Of a DNA stretch of 64,000 bases, positions 39,601 through 50,499 are shown piece by piece. Below the pieces are notes generated by a model that saw only the letters and a program-made list of their open reading frames with translations, made no database searches and was not told the DNA's origin. How positions within the stretch are numbered: the first letter of the stretch is position 1; the number at the start of each line of letters is the position of its first letter. A program made the position numbers and the translations under genes. Source of the DNA: Oscarella lobularis (taxonomy: Eukaryota; Porifera; Homoscleromorpha; Homosclerophorida; Oscarellidae); NCBI RefSeq assembly GCF_947507565.1, contig NC_089184.1:1550001-1614000 (forward strand), given 5' to 3'.

Positions 39601-42600
39601 AGCCTAAAAAATAAATGACCAATTTAGAGTGCGTCCAAAGACGTGAACTGCTTGCTTGCTTGCCTTGCAAAAAGAATTCGCCGAGGCCCAATCCACTGCT
39701 CCTTTGACGTACAAGTAGCAATAAAAGTCCCAATAGTCCTCTAAAGTCCACCCATACTGACACCCTAGTCAAATAAAATCTTAGGGAAGAAGACTCGTTC
39801 TCTATAGCGTACCTCCGTTATCGGTCCAAGGCGATTCCTTCACAACCGGTGCAATGTCCGCCGCTGCCAAGCTCGAAAAGTCGTCCTTATCTCTCACGCG
39901 CTTCTCGGCTTCACTCAAATGCCGACTTCCCCACCAATTGTCGACAGCATTATGATGCCCTTGATTTAAATCAGATCCCGCAGCAAACTCGTATCGATTC
40001 GCCGGATTCGTGAAGACGTTTCCAGTGTACGACGGCCCTACGCCAACAGCATACACTGTCCATCGCTGGTTCGGCGTTTGCCCAATATTGAGATACAACG
40101 TGTTGTTAGCAAATTGTTGCCCAGAAATCGACGATCTTTGGCCGGTCTCCCAATAGACAGCGTGCCGTCCAGTATCGTTATGAAAAGTGTTGTCAATGAC
40201 GCTAGCAGCGATTCTGTTGATTGACAAAGTGTCGTGAAGAATTCCAGCAGAATTGTGGTTAATCTTGTTGCTGCGAATGCTCGCTCGAAGCCCTGTTGAA
40301 CTGGAAGAGCCAGAAATGCTAATAGTACCGCCTTCCCTGTTTCTGACGATGCGATTGTCAAATACGTCAATTGATGTTGATTCACTTCGACTCGTATCAA
40401 GATTTAGGCTCACAGCTCCGCCGCTGTTGTCCGTCAGTCCGTTATTCTGAATGACGATATTTGCATGGTCTGCTGAGACGGCAATTCCGGCGGCACGGCC
40501 TTTGTATGACGCTGTCGTAAAACGACCGTTGTTTGATATGGTGCTTCTCCTGATTTTGATGTCGCGAATGACTGAACCGTAGGCCGAATCTCCACCGTTT
40601 GTGACATTGCCATCGATTCCATTCCAGCTGTTGTTTGAAATCACGGAACCCTCGATCGATACGCTTGAACGATCGTATGTACTCTGACTCGAATTGAAAG
40701 CAATGCCAGACAGAGAATTCGAAGCAAAGTGTCCACCGGACACAGTATGCAACCATTGAGAAGGAGAGGCTGTGAAAAAAATATAACTGCGTTATAATAA
40801 TCAATGCAAATAACTACCCTTACCGATAGAATGTTGTTGAACGTATATCAGAACAAAGTCCTTCCGCGGATCGAAACTGGAGTAATACTGTCGCGAATAA
40901 ATAGACACATACGACGAGCTTCCCTTTGTTACGTAATGAAGAGAATCGCCCTGGAACCGAATTCTTCTCGAGCTGAAAATTGTTCTGCTGTCAATAACAG
41001 TATTGCTCGATGAATCTTGAAATTGAATTGCCAAGATATCAAACGACAAAACGTGGTTCGGGTCAGCTTGAATGTCGACCCTACAGTTCTGATAAGTATA
41101 ACCACTCCGTTGCATTAATTTCGGTACGTATCTCAGATAGAAAGGAGTCGACGCCGACAATTTCCCAGATTGAGAGCAAATGTCCACAGGTGATAAGACG
41201 GGGTAATTCCAAGAACTCTGCAAAAAGCCGCCGCTTGTCAACGCCAGCCCGTGACCGCGATTTTCAATGGCTGTTACTCCTTCCAATGTACTTGAAAGGG
41301 TATTTGATAATCTTAGTCCTGTGCCTTCATTTAATGACAAGTCAAGTCTGGTAATATTTGGAGTTGGCGAGTTAAGAAATTCTACGCCTGTCCAAGCGTT
41401 TTTGGTCACACTTACATCCGAAAGAACAAGTCTGTGTCCCACTACTTGAATAGCTGCAATTTTTTCCGCGTTTGCGTATCCTGCACTAGACAGGAAAACG
41501 TGACTCATCACTGAAGGCTGCTGCAAAGATTGAGAAAATCGAACGCCGGACCAATGCAGCCACGACTGTCGCTGTTTCAACAGAACTTGATTGTTATTAT
41601 TGCCCGTCCAACAGCTAACATGCAACGCTCCGAGATGACATTTTGACCTTCGGAACACGTAGTTGACGCATTGCGCTAGCACTGATTCAGAGCTACGGCA
41701 AATCAAATGCTCAAGCCATGCGTCTCGTGAGTATGAAGAATTCACATAGCGTGAAGGTGGCCACAGCCAATTGGCATGGCTGTAGCCGAGTTCTCGGCAT
41801 ACAACGTCTGACAAGTAGTAATTGTGACTGGTGCGATAGAATCTATCTTCGTCATCCTGCAGAGCGCAAAGGGTCCCCCATGTCCCATTGTAGTATACTT
41901 CAGCAACTCCTTCGTGTGCTACGGCTCCAACGAGACGTATGTTTCCTAAACTGCTTTCCACGAACGACGAAGAACGTATAACTAAGCTGTTGTCAACAAA
42001 GTTTATTGGCAGATTCTGCGTTCCTTGAGCAAGAAGACGACCTTCGACCATTATTCCTGTGTTGGCAGTGAATCGAAGCTCGACGCCAGCTTCTACTGTC
42101 AGAGTTTGTCCAGGAAGAACAGTGATATCGCCCACAACTGTATACGGACTACCAGACATGGGAATAGTCGTGCTTGTAGTAACCCGTCCTCGAAGGATCG
42201 AATTCGGTCTCAGTATGGAAGTATCTCTGGATGCGGAGAGTGACACGGCCGGGCCCGATGGAGAAGTAAGATACGGAAAAAATTCCACATTGGCAAGTCG
42301 AGAGCAGTATCCAAAGTCCACGATGCGGTCACGAATCGAAGCTTCATCCGCCGTTCCCCAATAGTTGCTGGTCACGTTTAGCGATAACTCTGACGAACTT
42401 TGAGCTGGAAGTTGAATACCAAGTTCAAACTGCGATTCTGGATTGCTAAACTCATTGTTCTTCATGGTAATCCGAGACGACATAGATACAACAGCTACAG
42501 CAGGATAGCCGTAATCCACAGCGTATAATTCAGTGGAATTGACAGTGTTGTTGAGAAGACGATTGTTTTGGAACAAAAATGGTGCCGTCGTAAAAGCGTA

Positions 42601-45600
42601 AGGAGATAGTTTGACGACGTACTTTCCACTATTGCTGTGAAAAACATTTCGTGTCACGCTGAGACTTTGAGCAGTTCCCTGCAAAAGCATTGCTCCACCC
42701 GTACTTCCACGGTGGCCGAAAAATGTGTTTCCGTCAATGCTAGCATGTGCGTTCAACGTGCGGTCAAAAATCAGCCCATATCGTGTCTGGCCTGAAAATA
42801 AATTTTCGGAAATCGTTAGATCAGTCACTCCTAAATTTGAATTGTCCGAATAAACGCTAACGCCGTCTCGGTTAGAATCAAAGACGTTTCTAGTCACGTT
42901 CCACTTCACAAATCGCGATTGTTGATTGTAGTCGTAACTGTACAAATAAAGACCACTGTCGCCACTATTGGACACGCGATTAGAATCGATCACGCGTGTG
43001 CGCTGTCCATAGTTATATCGATCGTAGCCATAAATGTAGATTCCATTTGAACGGCTGTCAGTTATCTCGTTGTTCAAAATTTCGATGTGTCCTCGCAAAG
43101 ACGACATGTACAATCCTCTGCTACGAGAGTGCCGTATAACGCTGTTTCGCAAGGAGTAAAATCCGTAGTGGGAACTACTGTAGATTCCGTAACTGGAAGA
43201 ATTTTCTACTCTTGCGTTACTGATAAAGACGTCGTCATTGGTGCTTGAAAAGTAAATGCCAGTGCCGACTGAGAACAGATTAGCATCATTGACTCGAGTA
43301 GTGGGACGACCCGGTTTGGTTGAAAGAGCAACAGAATACAGAGCAAATCCAGGAGCACTACTTTTGCTTCCTGTAGTGATCTCAACAAAGACGGAATTGC
43401 CAGATGACAAAAGGCTGTCGTCAATCGAATTCGTATTTTGACCACTGTACGTTCTGATTGTTGGTGAAGAGCTTGATGGTCCATTTCTGAACACAAGCCT
43501 ATCGTCATTATAGAGCTGAACGGAAACGAGCGTCAGAGACAAGACGGTATTAGGAGGACCTCGAAGCTCGACAGAGCAGTAAATTCCAGCCAAATGATCG
43601 TCCTGATGTAAACCGAAGTACGTTCCGTTCTCCATGCCCACGTTCAAAACAGCTGGCACAGAACAAATCGACTGATAGTTTGTCAATCCCCGCAGTGAGC
43701 TAGAGCTACGATACATGCGAATTCCTGTGCCCGTTACATTTCTGACTGTAGTTCCGTGAAATGTCAAATTTCGTGTCCTCGGACCATAAAATGATATTCC
43801 ATCACCCCGCCCTCCATCAATGACTAATCCAGTAATATTTACTTCTTCGTGAAGGTACTCGAAAGACAAAGCGGTTGACGCAGAATCTTTTATAGTCACG
43901 TTAAGAAATGTGGGCGACTTCAATATGGCTCGAACGGAAGGTACAGTTCTTGTTCTCCATCTTCCAGCCCCTTGAATCAATGTATGCTGCAACACCGACG
44001 AAGGCAATGCATGACTGCTTCCTGAAGCGGGAACGGTTGACGTTGGAGAAAATCGAATTCCTGCCCATCCTCCAAATTGTCTGCCATTACCAGATTCTAC
44101 TGAATCATAGCAATAGACATAAAAAGTTGAGAGGCAACGGCTTGATGCTGAATATTTCCCTAAGCTAAAGGTGCAGTGATTAACATCAGTGGCATTTCCC
44201 GGACAGCTAAATTCTGTAACAACAGGAGTTTTCAAAGACGGAAACCAATTTCGATAAGAGTAAGAGCCTCGGCTGTAGGCAAGCTTCTTACACGCTAAAT
44301 CAGCAAGCTTGGTTATAGACGTGTAGTCTCGGCTGACATTAGATGGTAGACAAATTGACCGCCACACTTGATCGAAATTAACCTGAAGTGTTCCATATTC
44401 TCTTTCTCCGGAATAATAGCCGTCAGTAATACGAAATGTGCTGCCATTGCGTTGTTGTGAAGCTAGAAACTCTCCACGAAATGTAACAGGGCTGACTGAA
44501 CTTCCTAGGGACATCATGCTGCCTTCAACCAAAATGCCTGTATTCGCCTTGACTTCAATGACGACTCCAGCTTCAATAGAAAGTGAGCCTGTCGGAAGAA
44601 TCGTGACGTCTCTCGTGATCAGGTACGGAGAACCAGCCGCTGTCAACGTCACAGAGTCGTTCAGCTGACCTCCTACCTCTCCAGATGGAGTAACGAAGAG
44701 TGGGTAGTTTCTAGGATGACTTGATCCTGCCACGTCAGATGGGTCGGCAGAGAGCAGAAAGGGAAAGTAGTCGATTGTAGCCAAGAAGCTCGAATCGTCG
44801 AAATCAAAAATTCTGTTCTGAATAATCAGTTCGTTATCTGTACCCCAATAGTTAAGTGTGGCATTGATTCTGTCCAAGGAGGACGTTACTTCAACTCCAT
44901 TGCCAACATCATATGAAGAACCTGGATTGTCAAATACGTTGTGATAGACTTCTACGTTGACACTTCTCGTCACTTCAAGAACGCAGTTGGGCAACGTTTT
45001 ATAGGCAATTGTTCCATTGTAAACAACGTTATTTTTCAACGTATTATTTCTGAAGAAGGCGACGTTCTGAACTTGCACTCCGCTATTGAAGTTTGTGCTA
45101 GGAGACAACAAAACGATTGACTTCCCCTTGTTACGAACAAACGTGTTTCCTTCTATAATTACGCGACCCTTGTCATTCGCACTTGAGTAGGTACTCAGCT
45201 CAACAACATTTGAGTCGGATCCAACGTCCATATCTTCGAACCTGTTCCCAGAAAAAATTGCACTTTGGTCCGTTTGGTAAAAATTTTGATAATAATAGAA
45301 ACGGCCTCCGTTTTGACGAAACACGTTGTTTCTCACGCTAACCGAGCCCACCAATCCATATCGGTAATACACGTAGAACTGCATTGCATAGGAGCTTTGC
45401 TGAGAGGTTCCCACGCGAGTAACAACATTTCCCTCGAACGAAATCGCCCTATCCTTAGTCAATCTCCAGTTGTACGTGTACGGTTCATAATGTTGTAGGT
45501 AGATACCTCTGTAGATGTACCTCATTCCAGAATCAGTGCGTGATCCATTGAGGATGTTATTCAACATAGTCATATTACCAGCTCCGTTGCTATACCAGTA

Positions 45601-47376
45601 GATGCCATAGCGATGGTCACTGACATGTGATTTAGAGAGCGTCATCAATGAAAAATAGCCATTCAAGTTAATTCCGTAGTTGTAATTGTAATCCCGTACG
45701 CCATATTGAACTACAGAGGTGTCTATCTGAACGGAATAACCGTTTCCTGAGATCTGCATGCCACCTTGTCCGTTGTCAATTGCTTTATGTCCAGCAACGA
45801 GAAGAGATCCAAGAGGACCTTGAACACGAAGCCCGTAACTTGAAACAGAGCGAATTGTTGAGCAATCCAGAAGGTTCACTTGTCTTGAGTCCAATCGATA
45901 ACGAGAAACGTACGCTTTGATGTCGCCAGTCAAGCCAGAAGAATATGGATCAAAGTACATCACCAATTGATGATAGTCAGCTGTCACGTTATTTGCGTTT
46001 GACGACGTAGCGCAACGACTTAAATGCCGGTATCCTGTATCTCCATTTATCACTCGTAGACACCCTCGACCGCTGATCAGAAAGCGGTCAAAGGAAACAG
46101 ACAACCCGTAGCCAGGTGAAGTCTCCAAAATGCGGTAATAGTAGTAAGAATATCTTGCTGTTTTAAAGGTAAAGTAGACACCCTTGTCATCAACAAAGTA
46201 TGACTTTTTGTCTCCTCTCGTACTTCCCGAATAACTAAAATCGTGAGAGGGAACGCTAACAGTTGGTCGACCAGTAGGAATAGGAATTCTGGTGAGACTA
46301 ATACCGCCTTGAGTACAGTTCTCAAAGTGACATCGCAAGCACGTCAGACGGCGAGATGACTGTCCCGTCAAGCCCGTGCTACTGCAGTTAAGAACAGTAA
46401 CTGCTTCAAAGTCAATGTCTGCGTGGATATTATTGAGCTGAATTCCTGATAATCGACTGTCCAAAATAGTCACGTTGGTCATTTCGGCCACTGCTGACGT
46501 CGCTCTGACGGCAGCCACGTTTGCATCTGGAGTAGATCTACGAACCGTATCAGGCACAATGCCTGCATTTAAAATCCGAACATTTTGCATCACACTCGAT
46601 GTTGAGTAGTCCATCACTCCATTCGACGACGTTGTCACTTTGGCACCTTCACTTTCAAACGTGATTCCGCCCCAAAATCCCACGCTTCCTTCACCGCAGA
46701 CAACACCAATATCCTCCGTGTGCTTACACTTGTTATTGTTCCACTTCTGAGCGCGGCAATCCAAAAGAGAATTCTCGACGCCATCGCAGTCGACGTTCGA
46801 TAGCCCAATGTCTCCCGTTCCAGCTCCAAATCGCCTCGTGCTATAGTCAGACCCTATTGGATCATTGAATCCAAGATGACGGCAGACGACTTTGGCGTTG
46901 TTTTTGTTCCAAAAATCGTCGCACACCGTTCCCCAATTCTTGCTCGACGCATCGTACACTTCGATTCGGCCTTCGCGAGGAGTTGAGCCGCCGACGAGAC
47001 GCAAAACCGCCGAATTGACTCCCACAGTCGCATTGTGACGCATGATGATCTCTTGGTCACGTGAACCCGCGACGGCTTTGAGGGTTCCATTCACGACGAG
47101 ACGAACTCGAGCTTGAAAATTCAAATCCACACCGGACTCAATGGTGAGCGTTGTTCCGCTCGACACAGTCAGGTCGCTGGTGACTGCGTATGGACTCTTG
47201 GCTAAGGTCAACAGCGCATCTGATGAGTAGACGCCCCCGATTTCCGTTTCAATACTCACTGCGAGAGAAGCTTAAAATAGTCACTGGGGTCAAAAAAGGC
47301 GTGGAAACTTACAGATTTGAGAAGGAAAGAGGGTCGCACAAATGCCTGCCACAACGAGGAGCCATGTCAAAGCCAT
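30382..47376 (-). CDS. Giant single-pass receptor: triple SRCR/beta-helix modules + CTLD + PSI + EGF + VWD + EGF + cadherin (Anakonda/Bark-beetle-like)
   Basis: Twenty-eight exons (first 47376-47313, second 47258-40824, third 40769-39813, last 30613-30382) keep phase throughout and give 5164 residues. A signal peptide (1-20) precedes three modules starting near residues 40, 895 and 1723. Each has an SPYxxxxDxxV strand repeat, an SRCR domain (about 107-215, 960-1075, 1793-1905), right-handed beta-helix repeats and a CUB-like segment. Then come a C-type lectin domain (2486-2612), EGFs, two PSI-like Cys-rich units (2673-2773), an unassigned region (2774-3400), Cys-rich EGF-like units, a VWD domain starting at [10 protein letters not shown] (about 3664), about nine EGFs (3942-4290), seven cadherin repeats to 5049, a membrane span (5054-5078) and a cytoplasmic tail. 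The triple module matches Drosophila Anakonda/Bark beetle, needed at tricellular junctions. The cadherin/VWD addition is not in the fly protein. Inferred role: epithelial cell-cell adhesion. Confidence 0.88.
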
Positions 47377-47638
47377 GGATCCCTGAAGGCAGCTCCTCTG
47401 GAATGAAGCTCTAGAGAAACATTGAGCGTTACGAAAAGCTGCACATGTAGGCGAAAATCTGGGCGTGGCTACAGTGACACCAGGTGACACGTACAGTATC
47501 CTAGCTTGCGATATTTCCCTTCTATCTATGCCCTCTCGGGGCATACACTTACCAAATAGCTTTCAAAGACGACTAGAGATGCACTGGCTTGGCAAAAGAT
47601 GCGAGCAGTGGCGATAAGACGCGAGCATGCGTGCACAA
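47377..47638. promoter_or_regulatory. Upstream region of the giant receptor gene
   Basis: About 260 bp between the receptor's ATG and the first macro-repeat unit. It must contain the 5' UTR and proximal promoter. No clear TATA or initiator was found. It appears unique within the window. Confidence 0.35.
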
Positions 47639-47879
47639 CAGTGCGTGGGGTCCTCATGTAAGATGCATCTATGATGCCACCCACCCAGTACGCAAACGGA
47701 ACATCCTCTTGACATTTCCTTGCGCGAGAGTTCGAAAGACATTCGGAAACGTGCGTGTTCGAAGGCGAGTTCACGCCTTTATAAGCGATACGGGCGTTTG
47801 ACCACAGCGCACGCGACTGTTGAGATTTTCTTCGTTCATTTTCGCTATACGACGTCGCTTCTTCAGGTTCTCGCGGCCG

Positions 47880-48715
47880 ATGGACGACTTTTATCAAAAT
47901 TCGATATCGTACCTGGTCGCTGATGGAACTGTAAGGCAGCATCGCGCGAAACGGATGGAAAGAAAGAAGCGACAGCTCGACGAACTTTCTCGAGTGCAGA
48001 AACTCGAACGCATAAGCCTATACCTGCCGTGCCAGGTAAGGGAAAAGCAACGAATCGAAGCCAAAAAAAATCGAAAATAGTTGACGCGACGCGAATAGAT
48101 CGATCAGTGCAAGTGCCGAGGCTGGAAGCAAACGATCGCGACGAAGGAGACGTCCCAATCGCGTTTGCTCGAACCCTGTCACGATTGCCAACATCCGGCC
48201 GACGCCCACGTGGCTCACTTGCACGACCTCTCGACCGAAATCGTCTCGCAGCTCTTCGTCGTCGTTTCGGACGTCGAAACGGTTCTCGGTCTGATTCAGC
48301 GCACCGACGACGTCGACGAGCGACGGATATACGATCGGATCTCTCAGCTGTTTACTCGGACGCTGCTCGAGCTCCAGCTCAAGCCGAATGTCAACGTTCT
48401 CGCCGGAGCTCCGCCGTTTGAAAATCCGTCAGTCACGGCGGTTAGAACGTGTGAATATTTTCTCTTTGAGGGTTTGGTATGGGTGTTTTTTTTCAGGCCG
48501 TTCAGAAATTTGTGTCGCGTCAGTATGATTACCTTGGGCAGCCTCAGTGGCAGATGATGAGTACGCTGGCAAAGCACTTTCTCTACTTTGTCAATCGCTG
48601 GAAGATGGAGAGTCTGTCGAAGTACGGACGACGAGTGGATGGAATTGGAATCAGCGTCACCGAATATGGGGGAATATATGAAAAGTATTGCCAATTTAAA
48701 TTGAAAAACCAATGA
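47880..48715 (+). CDS. KAT2 (GCN5/PCAF) N-terminal-domain-only protein, copy A
   Basis: Three exons: 47880-48035, 48108-48440 and 48497-48715 splice in phase into 235 residues. KLERISLYLPC joined to CKCRGWK (53-59) and CHDCQHPADAHVAH (76-89) match the Cys/His framework of the PCAF/GCN5 N-terminal domain, and the later helices (VVVSDVETV, PPFENP, AKHFLYFVNRWKME) follow the same order. In full-length KAT2 this domain precedes the acetyltransferase and bromodomain; it docks in SAGA, and in PCAF it has been linked to ubiquitin-ligase activity. Here a stop follows a 26-residue unrelated tail, so acetyltransferase and bromodomain are missing. The product could act as a stand-alone SAGA-interface or interfering form, or the gene could be a truncated duplicate. 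Splice sites (GTAAGG and GTTAGA donors, pyrimidine-rich second acceptor) are intact. Confidence 0.8.
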
Positions 48716-48960
48716 TTAATTTCTACAAGGAGAACGGTTGAAAACATGATTTCAGCCTTTTTCTTACTAATTTCTACAAGGAGGAAATATATTTATATAC
48801 TCGGGGAGCCGTCTTTCGCTCGGAGTATATTAATTTATACTCAGGGAGCGGAAGGTTGAAAACATGATTTCAGCCTTTTCCTTATAACGAAATTTGTCTT
48901 TAGACAAATTTTGACCTATTTTATTTGTCTGTCGTTAGATAATTTGACGAGAGCCAGCGC
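48716..48960. other. AT-rich spacer with inverted repeats after KAT2-N copy A
   Basis: Paired segments TATATACTCGGGGAG and CTCGGAGTATATTAA form a hairpin near 48790-48835. A motif AACATGATTTCAGCC followed by TTTTCCTTAT occurs at 48741-48767 and 48855-48885. The corresponding spacer 55197-55420 after copy B has the same layout. No gene is seen. Confidence 0.55.
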
Positions 48961-49128
48961 AGCGCGCCACTCAGCGAGTGCCTGCGCGCAGCCCGCAATG
49001 AGTGCCTGCGCGCGGCGCGCCGGTACTCAGCGAGTGCCTGCGCGCAGCGCGCCAGTATTCAGTCAATGACTGCGCGCGGCGCGCCGGTACACTCAGCGAG
49101 TGCCTGCGCGCGGCGCGCCAGTCATGTA
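48955..49128. repeat. 36-bp GC-rich minisatellite, copy A
   Basis: Units containing GAGTGCCTGCGCGC, a GGCGCGCC palindrome (AscI site) and GGTACTCAG repeat irregularly four to five times. Composition is strongly CG-rich between two AT-rich blocks. Confidence 0.85.
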
Positions 49129-49134
49129 GCGTCT

Positions 49135-49165
49135 GATCAGAGATAATATTATCTCTGGTCTGATC
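49135..49165. repeat. Palindrome at the edge of the retroelement-like block, copy A
   Basis: A perfect 18-bp palindrome AGAGATAATATTATCTCT (49139-49156) lies within outer arms GATCAG and CTGATC. The same structure is at 55724-55754. Confidence 0.85.
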
Positions 49166-49372
49166 CGCGTAGCGCGCGTTTCGCTATGCCTGTTTATAGA
49201 GGCGGCACATATCACCTAGATTTTGCTGATCAAGCATATCGTCGTAACTTCGCATCCGTTTGCTTTTCGCCTCTAAATGGCGACGGAATGTCTTTAGAAT
49301 AGACCCACAATGCACTTCGCGGCGAATTCTTTGCCTCTACTTGTTCCTATGAAGCATTTTGTTGCATTCAAC

Positions 49373-49380
49373 TGACGTCA
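49373..49380. promoter_or_regulatory. CRE-type site TGACGTCA, copy A
   Basis: A perfect palindromic CREB/ATF consensus about 190 bp upstream of the TATA-like run. It is kept in the duplicate at 55962-55969. Confidence 0.5.
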
Positions 49381-49700
49381 TATGTAGCGTGACAGGGCGT
49401 GCCTTTCGTTCGTAGCACGCGTTATATTCTCCGTTTTTTCGCGTTTCTAGATTGATTTGCGACAAAATTCGTTTGTGGTTGTTGTCAGAAATGTATTTGC
49501 GGCCGATTGAGAGTGTTTTTGGTTGGTGAATAGCTGCAGTCGAAGTGACCCCGGCAGGGTTGTTATATATATACCCAGCGTTTCCATATACTTATCAGTA
49601 GCAGGAGCAAGAGCTCGTGGCTAGGATAGAAGGGAGTTGGAAACTCTCCCCAAGGGTTTGACCATCACGGCCCGGTGGCCGGTCATTCGCCTCACTTGAC

Positions 49701-50216
49701 TAGGGGTGAACGTTCAATCTCAAGCGGCGAATGTCTCCGGCTTTGCGGCGACCCAAAAAGATCAAAAGAAGGTCGACAAGTACCGGGCAGTGGCTGGTTC
49801 CCTCGGCTACCTCTTTGACCCTCTCGTCATGGAGGTGTACGGCCGTTGGAGCCCCATTGCTCGGGACTTCTTCCGCAAGGCCGCCGTTCGTCCTTCCATC
49901 GACTTTGTCAACGATCGCGCCGCATTCGTCAATTACTGGCGCAAACGTCTATCGGTGGGTCTCCAGCGTGGCAATGCTACCATCATTCTCAACAAAATCA
50001 AGGCCATCTTTCCATGCTCGGCGACCCGCGCCTCGTCACTTCCCGCCAACACCGATATTCGGTGCTTTGGCAGTGACCTTCACTAACTGCATCTAACTTC
50101 GTCTCACACATACCCCTTCCCTCTTTTACATTTTCGTTGGTCGTAATAGTCTGCCCTTACCCGTTCTGTCTAACCCACCCCTTCATTTATGTTTACCGAT
50201 AATATACTAACTTGAC
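49701..50216. mobile_element. 516-bp insertion flanked by 7-bp direct repeats, absent from unit B
   Basis: Unit A reads ACTTGAC (49694-49700), then 516 bp ending in another ACTTGAC (50210-50216), then AAGGGCTCC. Unit B goes directly from ACTTGAC (56283-56289) to AAGGGCTCC. This is either an insertion with a 7-bp target duplication or a deletion in B between 7-bp repeats. No terminal inverted repeats and no poly(A) tail are present. Confidence 0.8.
49706..50086 (+). pseudogene. Reverse-transcriptase-type retroelement ORF, C-terminal fragment
   Basis: A 127-codon frame within the insertion. The pattern FDPLVMEVYGRWSP, then FVNYWRKRLSVGLQRGNA, resembles the short region after the reverse transcriptase in many invertebrate retroelement ORFs (basic RLS-x-LQRGNA segment near the end). 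The polymerase core motifs are absent, so this is only the 3' end of such an ORF. The only possible start in frame is GTG, so it is best read as a 5'-truncated remnant. The family is an inference from pattern. Confidence 0.55.
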
Positions 50217-50499
50217 AAGGGCTCCGGCCTTCCTAGTCATTAGCTCCGCTGCGCCTGTGAGATACCTCTGGTACCGGATAAACCTCCATAGCACCGTCTT
50301 CCGTGTGGTTTGTATCAAGTGTCGTAACTTTTTTTAAATTTTTTTTAAATTTTCTACGTGAAAGAGGCGCGTTTTTTCATCTTTTAGCGGTGAAACGACG
50401 CGACGGGGAGAGGCTATTAAATAAAATTGCGATTTTAGTAGTCTCATATGATATATGAAATCATATAACGAAACATGATTTCAGCCTTTTCCTTATATA
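50217..50499. other. 3' part of the retroelement-like block, up to the 45-bp satellite
   Basis: Shared with 56290-56572 at high identity. It contains the T-rich tract, AATAAA and the imperfect palindrome TCATATGATATATGA, and it ends with the dispersed motif AACATGATTTCAGCC, after which the 45-bp satellite begins. Confidence 0.55.

Larger units (their letters stand above)
49130..50462 (+). mobile_element. Retroelement-like block with TATA, CRE and AATAAA signals, copy A
   Basis: The block is nearly identical to 55713-56540 except for a 516-bp insertion. Landmarks in order are a long palindrome (49135-49165), CRE TGACGTCA (49373-49380), a TATA-like run TATATATATACCC (about 49566), a short hairpin GGGAGTTGGAAACTCTCCC, a T-rich tract and AATAAA at about 50421. 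A promoter-to-poly(A) layout with a reverse-transcriptase-type fragment suggests a decayed or internally deleted retroelement. Terminal repeats were not found, so the class is open. Confidence 0.5.

Noticed and set aside
44900..46300. Tyr/Asn-rich stretches in the receptor considered as low-complexity non-coding sequence
   Set aside because: They are part of regular right-handed beta-helix repeats in an uninterrupted 6.4-kb exon that is in phase with its neighbours.
48018..48224. Conserved 68-codon frame antisense to the KAT2-N gene in all three units
   Set aside because: Conservation is explained by the near-identity of the units. It crosses an intron and matches no known protein style.
49615..49670. 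tRNA-like A and B boxes (TGGCTAGGATAG, GGTTTGACC) suggesting a SINE head
   Set aside because: The B-box match is weak, no cloverleaf folds around it, and the surrounding signals are polymerase II type.
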